In this document: in pieces, positions 5,322 through 6,485 of the stretch
How positions within the stretch are numbered: the first letter of the stretch is position 1
Layout: each line of letters begins with the position of its first letter
NCBI GenBank assembly: GCA_050249455.1
Contig: JBFWQM010000276.1
Span: 1-6,485 of the forward strand
From: JBFWQM01 sp050249455
Lineage (GTDB): Bacteria > Pseudomonadota > Alphaproteobacteria > MPNO01 > VGEU01
Reading direction: 5' to 3'
Length of the DNA: 6,485 nucleotides
Translations under genes and position numbers: made by a program
Notes under the pieces: model-generated
Told to the model about the DNA's origin: nothing
The model's input: only the letters and a program-made list of their open reading frames with translations
Database searches by the model: none

Positions 5322-6485
5322 TTACTCCGCCGCTGCCCGCGCCGGCCGCGCGGCGCCGGCCGCGAGCGTAGTGTCGAGCAGGACGGGGTCGTCCTTCCGG
5401 CGCACCTCCGTCGCCAGCAGGTGGGCGCAGGAGGGGCAGCAAAGCTCGCGGATGACGATCTCCTCGGTCAGGCCGTAGCGGTTCCAGGGACTGGCCGTCT
5501 CCAGCCGCCGCTCGCGCACCAGGGCGCCGGTCTTCGGATCCTCGGCGCCGTCGGCGAGGACGTGGCCGCAGTCCTGGCACGCGTGCACGGGGCCGGCCGG
5601 CGTGTCGACGAGCGCCGTCGCGTCGCCGATGCGCAGGATCGTGTCGCCGGCGGCCGATGCGGCAGCGCCGCCGCCGTCCCGGCACGGCCGTCCCTCGGCC
5701 AGCCGGTCCTTACGGATGCCGGCGCGCAGCGCCGCGGTGGCGGCCGCGTCCGCCCCGTCGTCGGTCAGCGCGACGCCGTAGAGGTCGCGGGCGATGGCGT
5801 GGGTGACGAGTCCGACCGCGACGTCGCGCGCCACCGCGGCGGGATCGCGCTTGATCGGGTCGCCATAGCCCCCGCCGCCGCAGGTCATGAACACCACCGC
5901 GTCGTCGGGCTGCATCAGGGTGCGCTGCTTGGCGGCCAGCGGCTCCAGGCGGTCGCGGCGCGGCGTGTCGGCGTCGGTCGGCACGCCGCCGGCGGCCAGC
6001 GCCTCCTTCACCTTGGCGCCGCGCAGCATCAGGCGGACCTGGACGCAGGACGGGTAGCCGCCCGACAGGCCGTGGCCCTCCGGCTGGCTGGCGCCGTGGG
6101 TCAGCACGGTGACGTCGATCGCGCCCTGGTTCTTGTGCGGCACGATCATCATCTCCGAGCCGACGCCGCCGCGGTGCAGGCCGGGCCCGCCGCTGTCCGG
6201 CGCCTGGCGGCGGTAGACGTAGAGCAGCGGGAACTCCTTCTCGTAGGTCTCGACGTTGGCGATGCCCATCGCCGGGGTGCCGGGCAGGCCGCCGGTGTCG
6301 GGGCCGTCCTTCCACGACCGCCCGCCGCCGCCGCCGGCCTGGTCGAGCAGCACGCCGGTGAACGGCCGCCCGTCGCCGTGGTGGCCGGCGATGGTGCAGC
6401 CCTGCCACGCCGGGGTCCAGTTGGCCTGGATCTCCTCGCGCAGGTCGGAGCACGCCAGCATCTTGGCGATCGCCAGCGAGGACAG
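5322..6485 (-). CDS. HyuB-family subunit fused to acetone carboxylase gamma-like domain (partial)
   Basis: The reading frame is open to the right edge, so the N-terminus is missing; 387 residues are visible. Residues below count from the in-frame Met at 6461, probably internal because typical HyuB sequence (LSSLAIAK) continues before it. The first part is the C-terminal half of a HyuB protein: MLACSDLREEIQ, a glycine-rich segment at 42-48, the LHRGGVGSEM block (95-104), LTHGASQPEGHGLSGG (120-135) and the family's near-terminal CGGGGYGDP (194-202) with ARDVAVGLV. After a Gly/Ala-rich linker (about 257-272), a domain of about 100 aa has two Cys pairs (C295-x2-C298 and C342-x2-C345) and ends RRKDDPVLLDTTL, much like the zinc-binding gamma subunit of acetone carboxylase (AcxC family). 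In acetone and acetophenone carboxylases this subunit is separate, so this is a fusion. ATP-dependent carboxylation of a ketone, or a related reaction, is inferred. A HyuA partner is expected beyond the edge. Confidence 0.88.
   Translation of the reverse strand: MSSLAIAKMLACSDLREEIQANWTPAWQGCTIAGHHGDGRPFTGVLLDQAGGGGGRSWKDGPDTGGLPGTPAMGIANVETYEKEFPLLYVYRRQAPDSGGPGLHRGGVGSEMMIVPHKNQGAIDVTVLTHGASQPEGHGLSGGYPSCVQVRLMLRGAKVKEALAAGGVPTDADTPRRDRLEPLAAKQRTLMQPDDAVVFMTCGGGGYGDPIKRDPAAVARDVAVGLVTHAIARDLYGVALTDDGADAAATAALRAGIRKDRLAEGRPCRDGGGAAASAAGDTILRIGDATALVDTPAGPVHACQDCGHVLADGAEDPKTGALVRERRLETASPWNRYGLTEEIVIRELCCPSCAHLLATEVRRKDDPVLLDTTLAAGAARPARAAAE

Overview
This is a GC-rich window with the gene content and repeat style of an alphaproteobacterium. 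The support is the coding bias, an intergenic palindrome of the kind that reads as 'RGLDPRIQ' when translated, and two small proteins that resemble short conserved alphaproteobacterial families. I cannot name a genus from sequence alone.

Left part (1-4183, plus strand). After about 240 bp of non-coding DNA holding a 110-bp near-symmetric palindromic repeat (63-172), three genes run in one direction. They are a hydantoinase B/oxoprolinase-family protein (239-1939) and two consecutive proteins of the M24 'pita-bread' (creatinase/prolidase/aminopeptidase P) superfamily (1951-3051 and 3116-4183). The spacing (11 bp, then 64 bp) suggests an operon. Both M24 homologues have lost most or all of the five metal-binding residues of the peptidases. 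The first keeps a His and has Glu, Gln, His and Gly at the other positions; the second has lost all five. No HyuA-type ATP-binding partner lies inside the window. The substrate is unknown, but HyuB families act on cyclic amides, hydantoins, oxoproline or ketone carboxylation, and the M24 fold includes creatinase and ectoine hydrolase. A catabolic role on a small nitrogenous compound is therefore a reasonable inference.

Middle part (4184-5321, minus strand). Three small genes: a 77-residue protein of unknown function, whose stop abuts the stop of the second M24-like gene; a 61-residue zinc-ribbon protein; and a cold-shock-domain protein (69 aa). The last has a clear rho-independent-type terminator, a good sigma-70-like promoter and a predicted leader of about 134 nt. 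These look like housekeeping or regulatory genes unrelated to the flanking catabolic genes.

Right part (5322-6485, minus strand, cut by the window edge). This is the C-terminal portion of a second, different HyuB-family protein fused to a cysteine-rich domain resembling the acetone carboxylase gamma subunit (CxxC...CxxC). It points to an acetone/acetophenone-carboxylase-like enzyme whose remaining part lies beyond the right edge.

The most notable features are the tandem metal-site-degenerate M24 proteins next to a HyuB protein, and the HyuB-gamma fusion.
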